In this document: one piece after another, positions 1 through 7,897 of the stretch | How the letters are laid out: each line of letters starts with the position of its first letter | Numbering within the stretch: the first letter of the stretch is position 1 | NCBI GenBank assembly: GCA_018268315.1 | Contig: JAFDWU010000001.1 | Span: 473,280-537,279, forward strand | Length of the DNA stretch: 64,000 nucleotides | Source of the DNA: Armatimonadota bacterium | Lineage (GTDB): Bacteria; Armatimonadota; Fimbriimonadia; Fimbriimonadales; Fimbriimonadaceae | Direction: 5' to 3' | Notes under the pieces: generated by a model | The model's input: only the letters and a program-made list of their open reading frames with translations | What the model was told of the DNA's origin: nothing | Databases searched by the model: none | Position numbers and translations under genes: made by a program

Positions 1-818
1 TCACGCGCTCCTTCATCACGTCGTCAATCTTCTCGTCCTCTGCCGGATATTTCTTCTGAACGTACCACTTAGCCCAACCTTCGGTAATTCGAACCCAGTC
101 GGTCGACTTTAGCTCGGCGGTGGACTTCACGATGTCTTTGATCTGGATCGGCAACTCGTCAATCACTCGCTGCGGGAAGACGCCCTGCAAACTGCGCGCA
201 TTGTCCGCCACCGAATATCGGGCGGCAACCGCGCCAAAATCGGTGCCTGCGGCAAGGTCCTGATCAACCTTCTTCTTGTCATCTTCGGTCGGAACCACAA
301 CCCACTTCAAATCCGCCATTTCTGGCTTTCGGAACTGCTCCGGATTGTCCTTGATGTACTTATCGACTTCGTCCGGGGTTACGTTGATGCCCTTTGTGAT
401 GATGTGGTCGCGAGCGATTTCAACCATCAGGCTCTTGCGAATCTGATCGATGGTCAAGCCTTGCGATGTCAGCATCTTGAGAAATTGCGGGTTGATCTTG
501 GTGCGGAAATCAATTTCCTTTTGGATGTCGCCATCGTTGGGCGATACGCCCTCATCGCGGGCAATCTGCATGATCAGCTTCTGATTTACAAGATCAGCAA
601 TCGCCTGCAAGCCGATGGAGCCGCTAACTTCGGCGTCTCGCACCTGCCCATCCGGCATCTTCACACGGACGGTCGGCTTCATTTCCAAATACTTCTGGAA
701 TTCTTCCTTCGAGATGTCCTCGTTATTGACGGTGGCCATTGATCCGCCGCCTGAACAGCCAGCCAAAAGCACGGGTCCAAGGACCAAGAGTAAGAGTTGA
801 TAGCTTCGAAATCGCATA
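1..818 (-). CDS. Peptidylprolyl isomerase/foldase lipoprotein (SurA/PrsA-like), 3' part cut by window edge
   Basis: The first 272 codons are present; the C-terminus lies outside the window. The N-terminus is a lipoprotein signal: a short basic start, a leucine-rich core and the lipobox LLAGC near residue 21. A SurA_N-like helical domain follows (VNNEDISKEEF near residue 30, then ALIADLVNQKLI-like helices). The segment around residues 185-240 resembles the start of a rotamase/parvulin domain (DFGAVAARYS, similar to the DFaelAkeyS pattern). Proteins of this class fold or chaperone exported proteins in the periplasm. The gene starts 2 bases after a small gene behind the WhiG-like sigma factor, so they are probably cotranscribed. 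The catalytic domain is incomplete here, so isomerase activity is inferred from family. Confidence 0.8.
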
Positions 819-819
819 T

Positions 820-1119
820 TTAAAATCCAGTTTGAGCCAAGTGTGCCGGACGCAATACTACCCGGAGGCATCCTTGCCGAGATATGTTAACAACAAGTGA
901 GGCAAGAATCGTGCCGACTCTGAGCGAGGTCAAGGCATTAATGTCGAGGATATTCCCGTCTTCCCCCGGTAAATGAACGGGAGCCGACTCTTCTTCTGGA
1001 TCTTCCTGTTTAGGCTCCTGCTCGCGCCGCTTTCGCTGCTGATCAAGACCCTTATGCACTGCGAGAGGGTTCTCGCCTGACGGCGGGAGCAGACGGCGTA
1101 TAGCGTCTGGCCCATCCAC
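820..1119 (-). CDS. Small charged hypothetical protein downstream of sigma factor
   Basis: This 99-codon frame with a GTG start begins 9 bases after the sigma-factor stop and ends 2 bases before the foldase start, which is operon-like packing. Residues 25-60 are strongly charged (QRKRREQEPKQEDPEEES) and followed by GEDGNILDI. Short proteins of similar composition often lie behind the sigma-28 gene in flagellar clusters; that comparison is from memory. The hydrophobic C-terminal third is less protein-like and could be accidental. A shorter ATG frame in another phase overlaps it. I cannot name a family and the gene call itself is uncertain. Confidence 0.42.
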   Translation of the reverse strand: MDGPDAIRRLLPPSGENPLAVHKGLDQQRKRREQEPKQEDPEEESAPVHLPGEDGNILDINALTSLRVGTILASLVVNISRQGCLRVVLRPAHLAQTGF

Positions 1120-1127
1120 TGCGTGTT

Positions 1128-1922
1128 TTAACGCGTGGGTACCGCGCCCTCCTGCTTCAGGAAATTGCGAAGCCGGTTCATCGCTTGCGTGTGAAGCTGA
1201 TAAACCCGCGATTCGCTGACGCCCAACACCTTGCCGATTTCTTTGAAGGTAAGGCCCTCGAAGTAATACAGCGCGATAACGAGTCGCTCGCGTTCGGGAA
1301 GCTTGTCAACGCCGGTTGCAAGAATTCTTCGAATCTCTTTGCCTTCAACCTCGCCGCCGGGATTGGCGTTTTCATCAACGATCAGCTCGATAAAGTGAAT
1401 GTGGTCTTCGCTGGAGCCGCCGCCACCAAGAATGTCATCAAGGCTGTAAACATTGGTTCGGCCCATACGGACAAGCAGTTCGCATACTTCGACCACTGAG
1501 ATGCCCATTTCTTCAGCGATCTCAGATTCGGAAGCAGATCGGCCCAGGCGCGTCTCAAGACCCAATACGGTCCGATCCAAAGCTTTCAGCTTTTCGCGAA
1601 TGGAGCGGGGCACCCAGTCCTCATCTCGCAGCATTTCAAGAATTGCGCCGCGAATGAGAGCGATTGCGTAGGTTTCAAATTTAACGTCGCGAGTCGGATC
1701 GAACTGATCGACCGCCTTGATGAGGCCAATAACGCCGCTGCCAATGAGGTCCTCACGGTCAAGGCCACCCGGAAGGCTTGTCACCAAACGGCCCGCGGTG
1801 ATCTTCACCAGATAGCTGTAGTGGTTGATGATTTCGCTTCGAGCCTTGGGACTCTTAAAGACCTTGAAATCGGCCCACGTTTTCTGTAATTGATCAGCGG
1901 TCAAAGACATGCCTATACTCAC
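1128..1922 (-). CDS. RNA polymerase sigma factor, FliA/WhiG (sigma-28) family
   Basis: A protein of 264 residues with the group 3 sigma-factor layout and no region 1. Region 2 carries DLIGSGVIGLIKAVDQFDP and FETYAIALIRGAILEMLRD. Region 3 has WVPRSIREK and a helix around ETRLGRSASESEIAEEMG. Region 4 has LPERERLVIALYYFEGLTFK and the helix-turn-helix IGKVLGVSESRVYQLH. Family members direct RNA polymerase to flagellar or motility genes (FliA) or to developmental genes (WhiG). The start is GTG at 1922, 10 bases after the preceding small gene; an ATG four codons later is possible. No anti-sigma FlgM gene is visible nearby. Confidence 0.93.
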   Translation of the reverse strand: MSIGMSLTADQLQKTWADFKVFKSPKARSEIINHYSYLVKITAGRLVTSLPGGLDREDLIGSGVIGLIKAVDQFDPTRDVKFETYAIALIRGAILEMLRDEDWVPRSIREKLKALDRTVLGLETRLGRSASESEIAEEMGISVVEVCELLVRMGRTNVYSLDDILGGGGSSEDHIHFIELIVDENANPGGEVEGKEIRRILATGVDKLPERERLVIALYYFEGLTFKEIGKVLGVSESRVYQLHTQAMNRLRNFLKQEGAVPTR

Positions 1923-1932
1923 TCAAACTCGA

Positions 1933-2142
1933 TCAGGCGGCAGCTTTTGAAGCATCTTTGCCCGCCTTCTTGTCAGCTTCCGGAAGCCGACCCATAAACA
2001 AGACGTAGAACATGGTGCATCCGAACCTTCCGATTATCATTGCGATTAGGGCGCGCTCAAGGCAGGCAATGGGCTCTACATGGCCCAAAATCCCTGCTGC
2101 AAGGGCAATAAGCGCTGCTAAACTTCCGACGAACTTTGGCAC
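1933..2142 (-). CDS. Small two-helix membrane protein, hypothetical
   Basis: A protein of 69 residues. Two hydrophobic stretches (residues about 5-20 and 31-50) are followed by a lysine/alanine-rich cytoplasmic-type tail (EADKKAGKDASKAAA). It lies 10 bases upstream of the sigma-factor gene on the same strand, which suggests cotranscription. I do not recognise a family. Its position next to a motility-type sigma factor hints at an envelope or motility role, but nothing in the sequence proves it. About 115 bases upstream are gene-free and should hold the promoter of this group. Confidence 0.55.
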   Translation of the reverse strand: MPKFVGSLAALIALAAGILGHVEPIACLERALIAMIIGRFGCTMFYVLFMGRLPEADKKAGKDASKAAA

Positions 2143-2258
2143 CTGATTCTTTCTTCCGTTCGGCCGCAGTGCAGCGACCCACTACTAATACTGGCAATCA
2201 GAGCCAAGAACTTAAGCCTTGTTGTTAGGTTTTCAACCCGGCATTCTCACCAAGTCCT

Positions 2259-3020
2259 TTAGATTTGGATTCTCTGGCCGTCGTAGCAGAGCCGAACGTT
2301 AGGCGGCATATTCGCTTCCGTCACGTCGTGATCGTAATCGTGGCTAAGATGGGTGAAGTAAGTCATCTTCGCGCCAATCTTTTCCGCTTCCTGCAAGGCA
2401 CGCTCGTAGTGGAAATGGTTTGGATGCGGCCGTAGCCTTACCGCGTCAAGGATCAGGGTATCGAGGCCCTCCAAGAGCGGATACACGTCTTCCGGGATTT
2501 CGCTGACGTCCGTGATGTAAGCAAAGTTGTTCACCCGCAACCCAAGCACCGGCGTCTTTCCGTGCCAAACCTGGAAAATGCGAAATTCCAGCCCACCAAC
2601 AGATAGGTTCTCCTCTACTGTAAATAAGTCGAATCGCGGCACATCGACTCCGGGCGGAAACTCCCTGAACGCGTAGTTGAAAACCCGGCGGATGTCCTCC
2701 TGATACTGCGGCGTAGTGTAGACCGGCATCGCCGTTCCCGTCAGAAGGCAGATTGACCGCAAGTCATCCATCCCCATGATGTGGTCGGCGTGGGTGTGGG
2801 TGATGAGCGTCGCCTCCACTCGCTTGATATTCGCGCATGTAAGCTGCAGTCTTAATTCGGGTGGGCAATCTACAAGCAGGTTGCCGGTGGGGCCAAGCAC
2901 TGCGATCGCCGCACGAGAGCGATGGTTCTTCGGGTTTGCGAGGAACTCAGGGCGGTAATCCATCCCGACCATCGGGACTCCGTTGCTGGTGCCCGAGCCA
3001 AGAACAACAACCTCCGCCAC
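2259..3020 (-). CDS. MBL-fold metal-dependent hydrolase (PhnP/YycJ-like)
   Basis: A protein of 253 residues. It opens with VVVLGSGTSNGVPMVG, the first strand typical of the PhnP and lipoyl-ligase-linked branch of metallo-beta-lactamase-fold phosphodiesterases. The metal motif HxHxDH appears as THTHADHIMG near residue 95. Later ligands are DVSEIP with its aspartate, and histidines in NHFHYERAL and THLSHDYDHD. The family hydrolyses phosphodiesters or cyclic phosphates; the substrate here is unknown. The GTG start lies 4 bases after the stop of the DnaA-N-like gene, so the two form an operon. Confidence 0.85.
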   Translation of the reverse strand: MAEVVVLGSGTSNGVPMVGMDYRPEFLANPKNHRSRAAIAVLGPTGNLLVDCPPELRLQLTCANIKRVEATLITHTHADHIMGMDDLRSICLLTGTAMPVYTTPQYQEDIRRVFNYAFREFPPGVDVPRFDLFTVEENLSVGGLEFRIFQVWHGKTPVLGLRVNNFAYITDVSEIPEDVYPLLEGLDTLILDAVRLRPHPNHFHYERALQEAEKIGAKMTYFTHLSHDYDHDVTEANMPPNVRLCYDGQRIQI

Positions 3021-3023
3021 AGT

Positions 3024-3632
3024 TTACAGTTCGCCTGCTCTCTGCAATACGATCGTGGCGACCAGGGTCGTCGGCAAATCTGTGTACTGCCCAATGCGCT
3101 CTAGGCAGCGAGCGAAATTTCGCTCCTGAAGATCGTCCCAGTTGGGCTGCCCTTTGCGAGCTTCCGCGATCAATTCAACTGCTTCCTCAAAGAACCGAGC
3201 TCTGTTCTGGGGCAAAGACTTGTTCTGAATGGCCGCATATCGGCGGCTGAGCTGCTCGTAAACCGATTCCCAGTTGGTGCGGGCCTCTAGTTCGGCGCGC
3301 ATTTTGACCATCGCCTGCTCTTGGAGCTTTTGCGCCGCTTCGTCACGGCGCTTCACCATCTCCCAGTCGTGCTCGGAATCGCCCTCGATTACTCGCGCGA
3401 CCGTCGGCTTGCCGGCAACCCTTGTCAGGTGCTGATCCATCGCCCGCTTGGTAGCCGAAACGCGGAGGTGACCCACAAGAGCGTTCTGGCCATGGGGAAG
3501 GCCTAGAACCACCACGTCGTTTTCTAGCACCAGCGGTTTTGCCGTGTTGAGCGCGGTCCAGACACCAACGCCCGCAACTTCCTTTCGGATTTCGGGTAGC
3601 GCCTGCGCCCAAAGCTGAATAACTTCGCTCAT
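3024..3632 (-). CDS. Free-standing DnaA domain-I-like protein
   Basis: A protein of 202 residues. Residues 1-85 (VIQLWAQALPEIRKEVAG, then KPLVLENDVVVLGLPHGQ) match by eye the layout of DnaA domain I: helix, helix, strand with LxLxxxxLxLxxP, then helices. DnaA domain I self-associates and contacts DnaB helicase and regulators such as DiaA. The remainder is helical and charged (residues 95-150), then a second helical block ending in TTLVATIVLQRAGEL. There is no AAA+ ATPase or DNA-binding domain IV, so this is not DnaA. It is cotranscribed with the downstream MBL hydrolase. The domain assignment comes from sequence pattern only. Confidence 0.6.
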   Translation of the reverse strand: MSEVIQLWAQALPEIRKEVAGVGVWTALNTAKPLVLENDVVVLGLPHGQNALVGHLRVSATKRAMDQHLTRVAGKPTVARVIEGDSEHDWEMVKRRDEAAQKLQEQAMVKMRAELEARTNWESVYEQLSRRYAAIQNKSLPQNRARFFEEAVELIAEARKGQPNWDDLQERNFARCLERIGQYTDLPTTLVATIVLQRAGEL

Positions 3633-3660
3633 TCGCTTACATTATGAGGCACCAACGCGC

Positions 3661-4200
3661 CTAATGCTTGGGGTTGAACGGGGGAACCACTCCAATGTAG
3701 GGCGTAAAGCGGCCCAGCCACCGGCCCTGAAACTGCGCTTCCCCCACCATCCCTTCTCCGCAACTGAAGAACACGTCCGGCACACACTCGAACTCCATCG
3801 GCCCCCTATACGGCGCGGCAAGCTTCACGTAATAGCGGACACTTTGCCCGACGGCTACGTCGTCTTCACTCGCGTGTTGATGCTCGCTGTTAAGCACATA
3901 CCGCGCGATGATCTTGCAGTGGGTTACCGTGCGCCGAAAGCCAAAGAACCGCGTGATGTGGATGGCAAACCCGAGCGCTATGCCCGCGACGATCATTCCA
4001 AATCCTACGAGAAACCCAAGCGCGGACAGCCCCATCTGTGCAAGGGCGCCGTTGCTTTTCGTTCCGTGGGTAGGTATGGAGAGAATGGTTACCCAGCCGA
4101 AGGTGAGACCAAGCAGGTAGGAGAATCCGATGAGGACGATTCCTCCCAAAACGAGGAATGCGATTAGCCCCGCTCTTCTTTGCTCTTGTCTCTGATCCAC
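3661..4200 (-). CDS. Two-helix membrane protein with C-terminal beta domain, hypothetical
   Basis: A protein of 179 residues with a short basic N-terminus and two strong membrane helices (residues about 11-38 and 56-84). An approximately 95-residue soluble C-terminal part follows, with alternating polar and hydrophobic strands (CKIIARYVLNSEHQ, SVRYYVKLAAPYRG). The layout recalls DUF3592-type proteins, in which a membrane pair carries a small beta domain, but I cannot confirm this. It lies 28 bases upstream of the DnaA-I-like gene on the same strand. The promoter would lie in the short divergent gap before the HMG-CoA lyase gene. Confidence 0.65.
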   Translation of the reverse strand: MDQRQEQRRAGLIAFLVLGGIVLIGFSYLLGLTFGWVTILSIPTHGTKSNGALAQMGLSALGFLVGFGMIVAGIALGFAIHITRFFGFRRTVTHCKIIARYVLNSEHQHASEDDVAVGQSVRYYVKLAAPYRGPMEFECVPDVFFSCGEGMVGEAQFQGRWLGRFTPYIGVVPPFNPKH

Positions 4201-4291
4201 CCGTATGGCCTCGCTTCTATCATCTTAACGCGGTGAGGAGCGCAAAACGTTGCGGGCGCACGGCGGGCAACGTAGAATAGCTGCTGGACTT

Positions 4292-5188
4292 ATGATGCGC
4301 ATTATCGAAGTTGGCCCGCGCGATGGCCTCCAAAATGAAAGTGTTCCCGTACCGACGGAGGTTAAATCGCGATTCGTCTCGGCTCTCTTCCAAGCTGGCC
4401 TGAAAGAAATTGAAGTTACGAGCTTTGTAAGCCCGAAGTGGGTTCCCCAACTTGGAGATGCCGCGGAACTCCTTGCCATGCTTGAGCCAGGACCGATAAC
4501 GAGCGTCCTTGTGCCTAACCAGAAGGGCTTGGAGCGAGCGCTGGAATGCGGAGTTAAGCGAATCGCCCTCTTTACTGCCGCAAGCGACGCATTCACCCAG
4601 AGGAACATCAACATGACGGTGCGCCAATCACTTGATGTGTTCAAAGGGCTTGCCGAAAGCTTTCGCGCCGCCCAACCGGATGGCTGGATTCGGGGCTACG
4701 TGAGCACCGCCTGGGAATGCCCCTACGCCGGACGAATCGCCATGACCCAAACCGTGAGCGTCGCCACAGAACTCATTGCGATGGGTGTGAATGAGGTGAG
4801 CATTGGAGATACCATCGGTGTCGCCGCTCCCACTGAGGTCAAAGCTTTAACGAAGCTGCTGCTGGCTGAAATCCCAGCCGAAAAGCTGGCCATGCACTTC
4901 CACGATACGCGCGGGACCGCAATCGCGAACGTTGCAGCTTCTTACGAGCTAGGCATCCGAGCCTTTGATTCCTCCGCCTCCGGGCTGGGCGGGTGCCCCT
5001 ACGCAAAAGGCGCAGGCGGAAATCTCGCCACCGAAGACTTGATCTACTTCCTTGAGCGCGAGGGCATTGCCACCGGTGTTAACCAGTTGAAGCTGGCGCA
5101 GGCAAGCCTTGAGGTGCTTTCGACTCTGGGGAAGGTCCCGACGGCAAAGGCGCAGATTGCTGCGCTGGCCGCCGCATCAGAGCAATAA
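4292..5188 (+). CDS. mvaB: Hydroxymethylglutaryl-CoA lyase
   Basis: A protein of 298 residues, the usual bacterial length. It cleaves 3-hydroxy-3-methylglutaryl-CoA to acetyl-CoA and acetoacetate, the last step of leucine degradation. The TIM-barrel start IIEVGPRDGLQNE carries the conserved arginine and metal-binding aspartate. HFHDTRG supplies the histidine metal ligands. The family signature with catalytic cysteine is GLGGCPYAKGAGGN. The start is the tandem ATGATG at 4292; the longer upstream frame lacks family similarity. No other leucine-degradation gene is in the window. Its last 110 bases overlap the convergent presenilin-like gene. Confidence 0.95.
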   Translation: MMRIIEVGPRDGLQNESVPVPTEVKSRFVSALFQAGLKEIEVTSFVSPKWVPQLGDAAELLAMLEPGPITSVLVPNQKGLERALECGVKRIALFTAASDAFTQRNINMTVRQSLDVFKGLAESFRAAQPDGWIRGYVSTAWECPYAGRIAMTQTVSVATELIAMGVNEVSIGDTIGVAAPTEVKALTKLLLAEIPAEKLAMHFHDTRGTAIANVAASYELGIRAFDSSASGLGGCPYAKGAGGNLATEDLIYFLEREGIATGVNQLKLAQASLEVLSTLGKVPTAKAQIAALAAASEQ

Positions 5189-6032
5189 AAACGCCCAGGA
5201 GGAGCAGCGTGAGCACAAGCGTCGCCAGCTTTTCGTCACGCTTTAGGCTGATCGCCCCCCAGTTGACGATAAGAATGCTGCCCGCAATCGGCACCATCGC
5301 CGGAAGCGCTCCAAGCGGAACCCCAAACACTCTGACGCCGCCAAGCACAAGCACCACGAGCAGGTAAAGCACGGTCAGCGGCCCCATCACCTTGAGCGTC
5401 TTTCGCGGATTCAAGCCGAACTTGAACAGCGCCACGAAGAACATCGACATGAAGAGATAATCCGCCGCGCCAACCAACGCCTGCGGACTCACCGAGACCC
5501 GTGGTGGTCGTCCCGGTGCTTCCTCCTTTTTCACCGAAGGGACGTGCACCGATACCTTTTCGAGCAACTTCCGGTCGGTCTGCGCAATCTTGCCCACGTG
5601 CCCAGTCGGCGTCAGCACGAAGATCATGTCGACGAACACAAGCGTGATCGCCACGGGAACGAGGATCGCTTTCTCCCGGAACAGAAAGGTCAGCAACACG
5701 CCAAGCCCAAGGCAAGCCGAAAGTAACCCTATCTGCCCCGCCGACTCCAGCGCCACAAGCCCAACACCACCGAGTTTTGAAGCGTAGACCACCGCCAGGG
5801 CCTGGACACCGGTACCAACCACCAACATGGCAAGCGCCACGAGAGGACGCCAAGGGTGAGCGGCTCCTATGAAGATTGCCGCTATGGTGGCGATCATGAA
5901 GACGATGCCGATGCCAAGGTTCACAAGGGCCAGCGTCGGCCCAATCGGCATTGAAACGAACGCAAGACAGGCCGTTAAGCCGAAGACCAACCCGGCAATC
6001 AGAAAGAAACCGGGCAGCCCACGCCACTTCAC
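5079..6032 (-). CDS. Multi-pass membrane protein, probable presenilin/SPP-like intramembrane aspartyl protease
   Basis: A protein of 317 residues with about nine hydrophobic segments. Three short motifs fall in the order and spacing of A22 (presenilin/signal peptide peptidase) proteases: an aspartate in one helix (LVFVDMIFVL, D135), a charged loop of about 45 residues, a second helix opening with VGAADYLFMS (D191), and GALPAMVP (242-248) near the end. Canonical versions are YD, GxGD and PAL. Here the first tyrosine is valine and the GxGD is GAAD, so activity is uncertain. The GTG start at 6032 lies 7 bases after the glycosyltransferase stop. The Pro/Ser-rich tail is encoded antisense to the 3' end of mvaB. 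Confidence 0.55.
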   Translation of the reverse strand: MKWRGLPGFFLIAGLVFGLTACLAFVSMPIGPTLALVNLGIGIVFMIATIAAIFIGAAHPWRPLVALAMLVVGTGVQALAVVYASKLGGVGLVALESAGQIGLLSACLGLGVLLTFLFREKAILVPVAITLVFVDMIFVLTPTGHVGKIAQTDRKLLEKVSVHVPSVKKEEAPGRPPRVSVSPQALVGAADYLFMSMFFVALFKFGLNPRKTLKVMGPLTVLYLLVVLVLGGVRVFGVPLGALPAMVPIAGSILIVNWGAISLKRDEKLATLVLTLLLLGVFIALMRRPAQQSAPLPSGPSPESKAPQGLPAPASTG

Positions 6033-6039
6033 GAGCAGG

Positions 6040-7212
6040 TTAAACAAGGCTCGCGACCGACCTCTTGTTACCGAGAACCCTCTCGTACACCTCAAGGACT
6101 CTATCCGCCATAGCGCTGGTGGTGTACTGCCGGGAAGATTCCGCCGCTCCGAGCGAGAGCTGCTGATACAGTTCCTCATCGCGCAGCACCTGGAGCACCT
6201 GCCCCGCGAAAACGGCATCGTCGTCAGGAACGATAACTCCGTTTAGACCCTCAACAACCGTTTGGCTGGCGCCTCCGCCACTCACCACCACAGCCGGCAA
6301 GCCATAGGTCATTGCCTCCGTCACCACAAGTCCTTGCGTCTCCGTCACGGAAGAGAAGACGAAGAGATCGGAGGCAGCGTAGTACTGATCCACCTCCGCC
6401 CGTTCAACAAAACCTACAAACTTAACACGATCTCCAATGCCAAGCGCTCTGACTTGGCGAGTAGCTTCCGCCCGAAACGCGCCATCTCCTACCAGCCAAA
6501 GTTCCGCGTTCGGCATCTCCGCGAACACCCTTGCCGCCATCTTGAAGAGAGTTTGCAGGTTCTTCTCCGCCGCCAGACGGCCAACATAAAGCATCACGCG
6601 GGTTTCGGGGCGCAGTCCCACTGCTTGCCGCGCCTCAGCGCGGGTGTACCGCCCGCCTCCGGGAACACCGGTGGGAATCACATTGATGGGTGTATCTACC
6701 GAGTGCCGCCTTAGCCACCGAGCCGCCGCTTCGCTTGGAGTAATGACCTCGTTCACCCGGTTGTAATAGAAGTTCGTGTGTTTGGCAATCCGAAACCGCA
6801 AGTAGCGCCGAGGCAGCAGCGGTATGTGGTGCGCATAGCGGTCGTAAAGCGTGTGATAGGTCGAAACGATCGGCAGATCATGCGATTCCGCCCATCGCAA
6901 GCCGACGAAGCCAAGAACCCAGGGCGTATGAGTGTGAATGAGGTCATATTCCTCCTCTCTAAACACACCCAGCATTCGATAGTAGGGCGGATAGGCAACT
7001 GGATACCCTTTCGCCCACGGGAATTCAAGCGCGCGAAAGCGGTGGCAATTCGGGTCGGGATCAGAAAACCCCGGATAACGGGCGGTAAAGAGATGGACCG
7101 AGTGGCCAGCAGCCCTTAACTCGCTGACAAGGGCATCGACGCTTACGCTAACCCCGTTCAAGATGGGGAGCGAGCTATCGCTGATCATTGCGATCCGCAA
7201 CGGCCCGCGCAT
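6040..7212 (-). CDS. GT4-family glycosyltransferase (diacylglycerol/phosphatidylinositol sugar transferase-like)
   Basis: A protein of 390 residues with the GT-B fold. The N-terminal domain starts LRIAMISDSSLPILNGVSVS with the glycine-rich acceptor loop. The C-terminal donor domain has MLYVGRLAAEKNLQTLFKM and the E-x7-E motif in TETQGLVVTEAM. This pattern is typical of glycosyltransferases that add glucose or mannose to membrane lipids such as diacylglycerol, using a nucleotide sugar. The ATG at 7212 is chosen because it follows the MerR-like gene stop by 4 bases; upstream codons are not family-like. The cotranscribed downstream partner is the presenilin-like protein. Substrate is inferred only from family. 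Confidence 0.9.
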   Translation of the reverse strand: MRGPLRIAMISDSSLPILNGVSVSVDALVSELRAAGHSVHLFTARYPGFSDPDPNCHRFRALEFPWAKGYPVAYPPYYRMLGVFREEEYDLIHTHTPWVLGFVGLRWAESHDLPIVSTYHTLYDRYAHHIPLLPRRYLRFRIAKHTNFYYNRVNEVITPSEAAARWLRRHSVDTPINVIPTGVPGGGRYTRAEARQAVGLRPETRVMLYVGRLAAEKNLQTLFKMAARVFAEMPNAELWLVGDGAFRAEATRQVRALGIGDRVKFVGFVERAEVDQYYAASDLFVFSSVTETQGLVVTEAMTYGLPAVVVSGGGASQTVVEGLNGVIVPDDDAVFAGQVLQVLRDEELYQQLSLGAAESSRQYTTSAMADRVLEVYERVLGNKRSVASLV

Positions 7213-7216
7213 TGGC

Positions 7217-7858
7217 TTACTCTTCGGGGAACCTGCCGTGCTCTTGAACAAACTTAACGATGTCGCTGAGCCGGAATCGACGCTGTCCGCCCTCCGTTCG
7301 ATGGTGCTGCAGCCATCCGCGGTTCGTATAGCGGCGAACCGTGGCAGGGACCACGCCCAGCAAGCGGCTGGTTTCTTCAAGCGTTAGCTGAGGATCAAGC
7401 AAGCGGCGAATCAAGTCCTGGCGGGACTCGCGGAATTCGCCTCGGTAGTAATTTGCGGTTGCGGCGTCGTCAAAGAAGCCGACGAGGAATTCGATGTTCT
7501 TGGGAAGGCTTTCCCACACTTCCTGCAGATCGGGATCAATCGTGTGCTCCGGCTGGGCCTCTTTGCGGGCGCGTCGTGGGCGCGGCGCGCTCATCGAAGT
7601 CTTGCGGAATCGCTTCTTCGATTCCGTTGCATCGGCATCTAAGCCGAGAGGCGCCTTTTCCTTTTCTTTATGAATGTAATTGGAAAGCTTTGGGAGCTCA
7701 ACTTCTAGATCCTTGGAATCCAGGTGCTCCAAACGGCCAGCACCGTTCGGGTTTGTGTCGAGAAAGGCACTCTCGATATAAGCCAATGGATCAAAGTTCT
7801 CGGTCTTCAAAAAAATGCTACTCCCTGCAAAATCGGAACCTTCAGTAGTTCCTACCAA
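7217..7858 (-). CDS. MerR/excisionase-type helix-turn-helix DNA-binding protein
   Basis: A protein of 213 residues. The C-terminal 60 residues form a MerR-like winged helix: LTLEETSRLLGVVPATVRRY, then the wing GWLQHHRTEGGQRRFRLSDI. The first 120 residues are polar and probably disordered, with a basic patch (PRPRRARKEAQ). A helical middle follows (VWESLPKNIEFLVGFFDD). It lacks the long C-terminal coiled coil of true MerR dimers. It is the first gene of an operon with a glycosyltransferase and a membrane protein, which it may regulate (inference). The TTG start at 7858 is uncertain because no clear ribosome site precedes it. Confidence 0.78.
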   Translation of the reverse strand: MVGTTEGSDFAGSSIFLKTENFDPLAYIESAFLDTNPNGAGRLEHLDSKDLEVELPKLSNYIHKEKEKAPLGLDADATESKKRFRKTSMSAPRPRRARKEAQPEHTIDPDLQEVWESLPKNIEFLVGFFDDAATANYYRGEFRESRQDLIRRLLDPQLTLEETSRLLGVVPATVRRYTNRGWLQHHRTEGGQRRFRLSDIVKFVQEHGRFPEE

Positions 7859-7897
7859 CCTAAGAATGATGACGCAAAACTGCTTCGGAAAGCGAGG

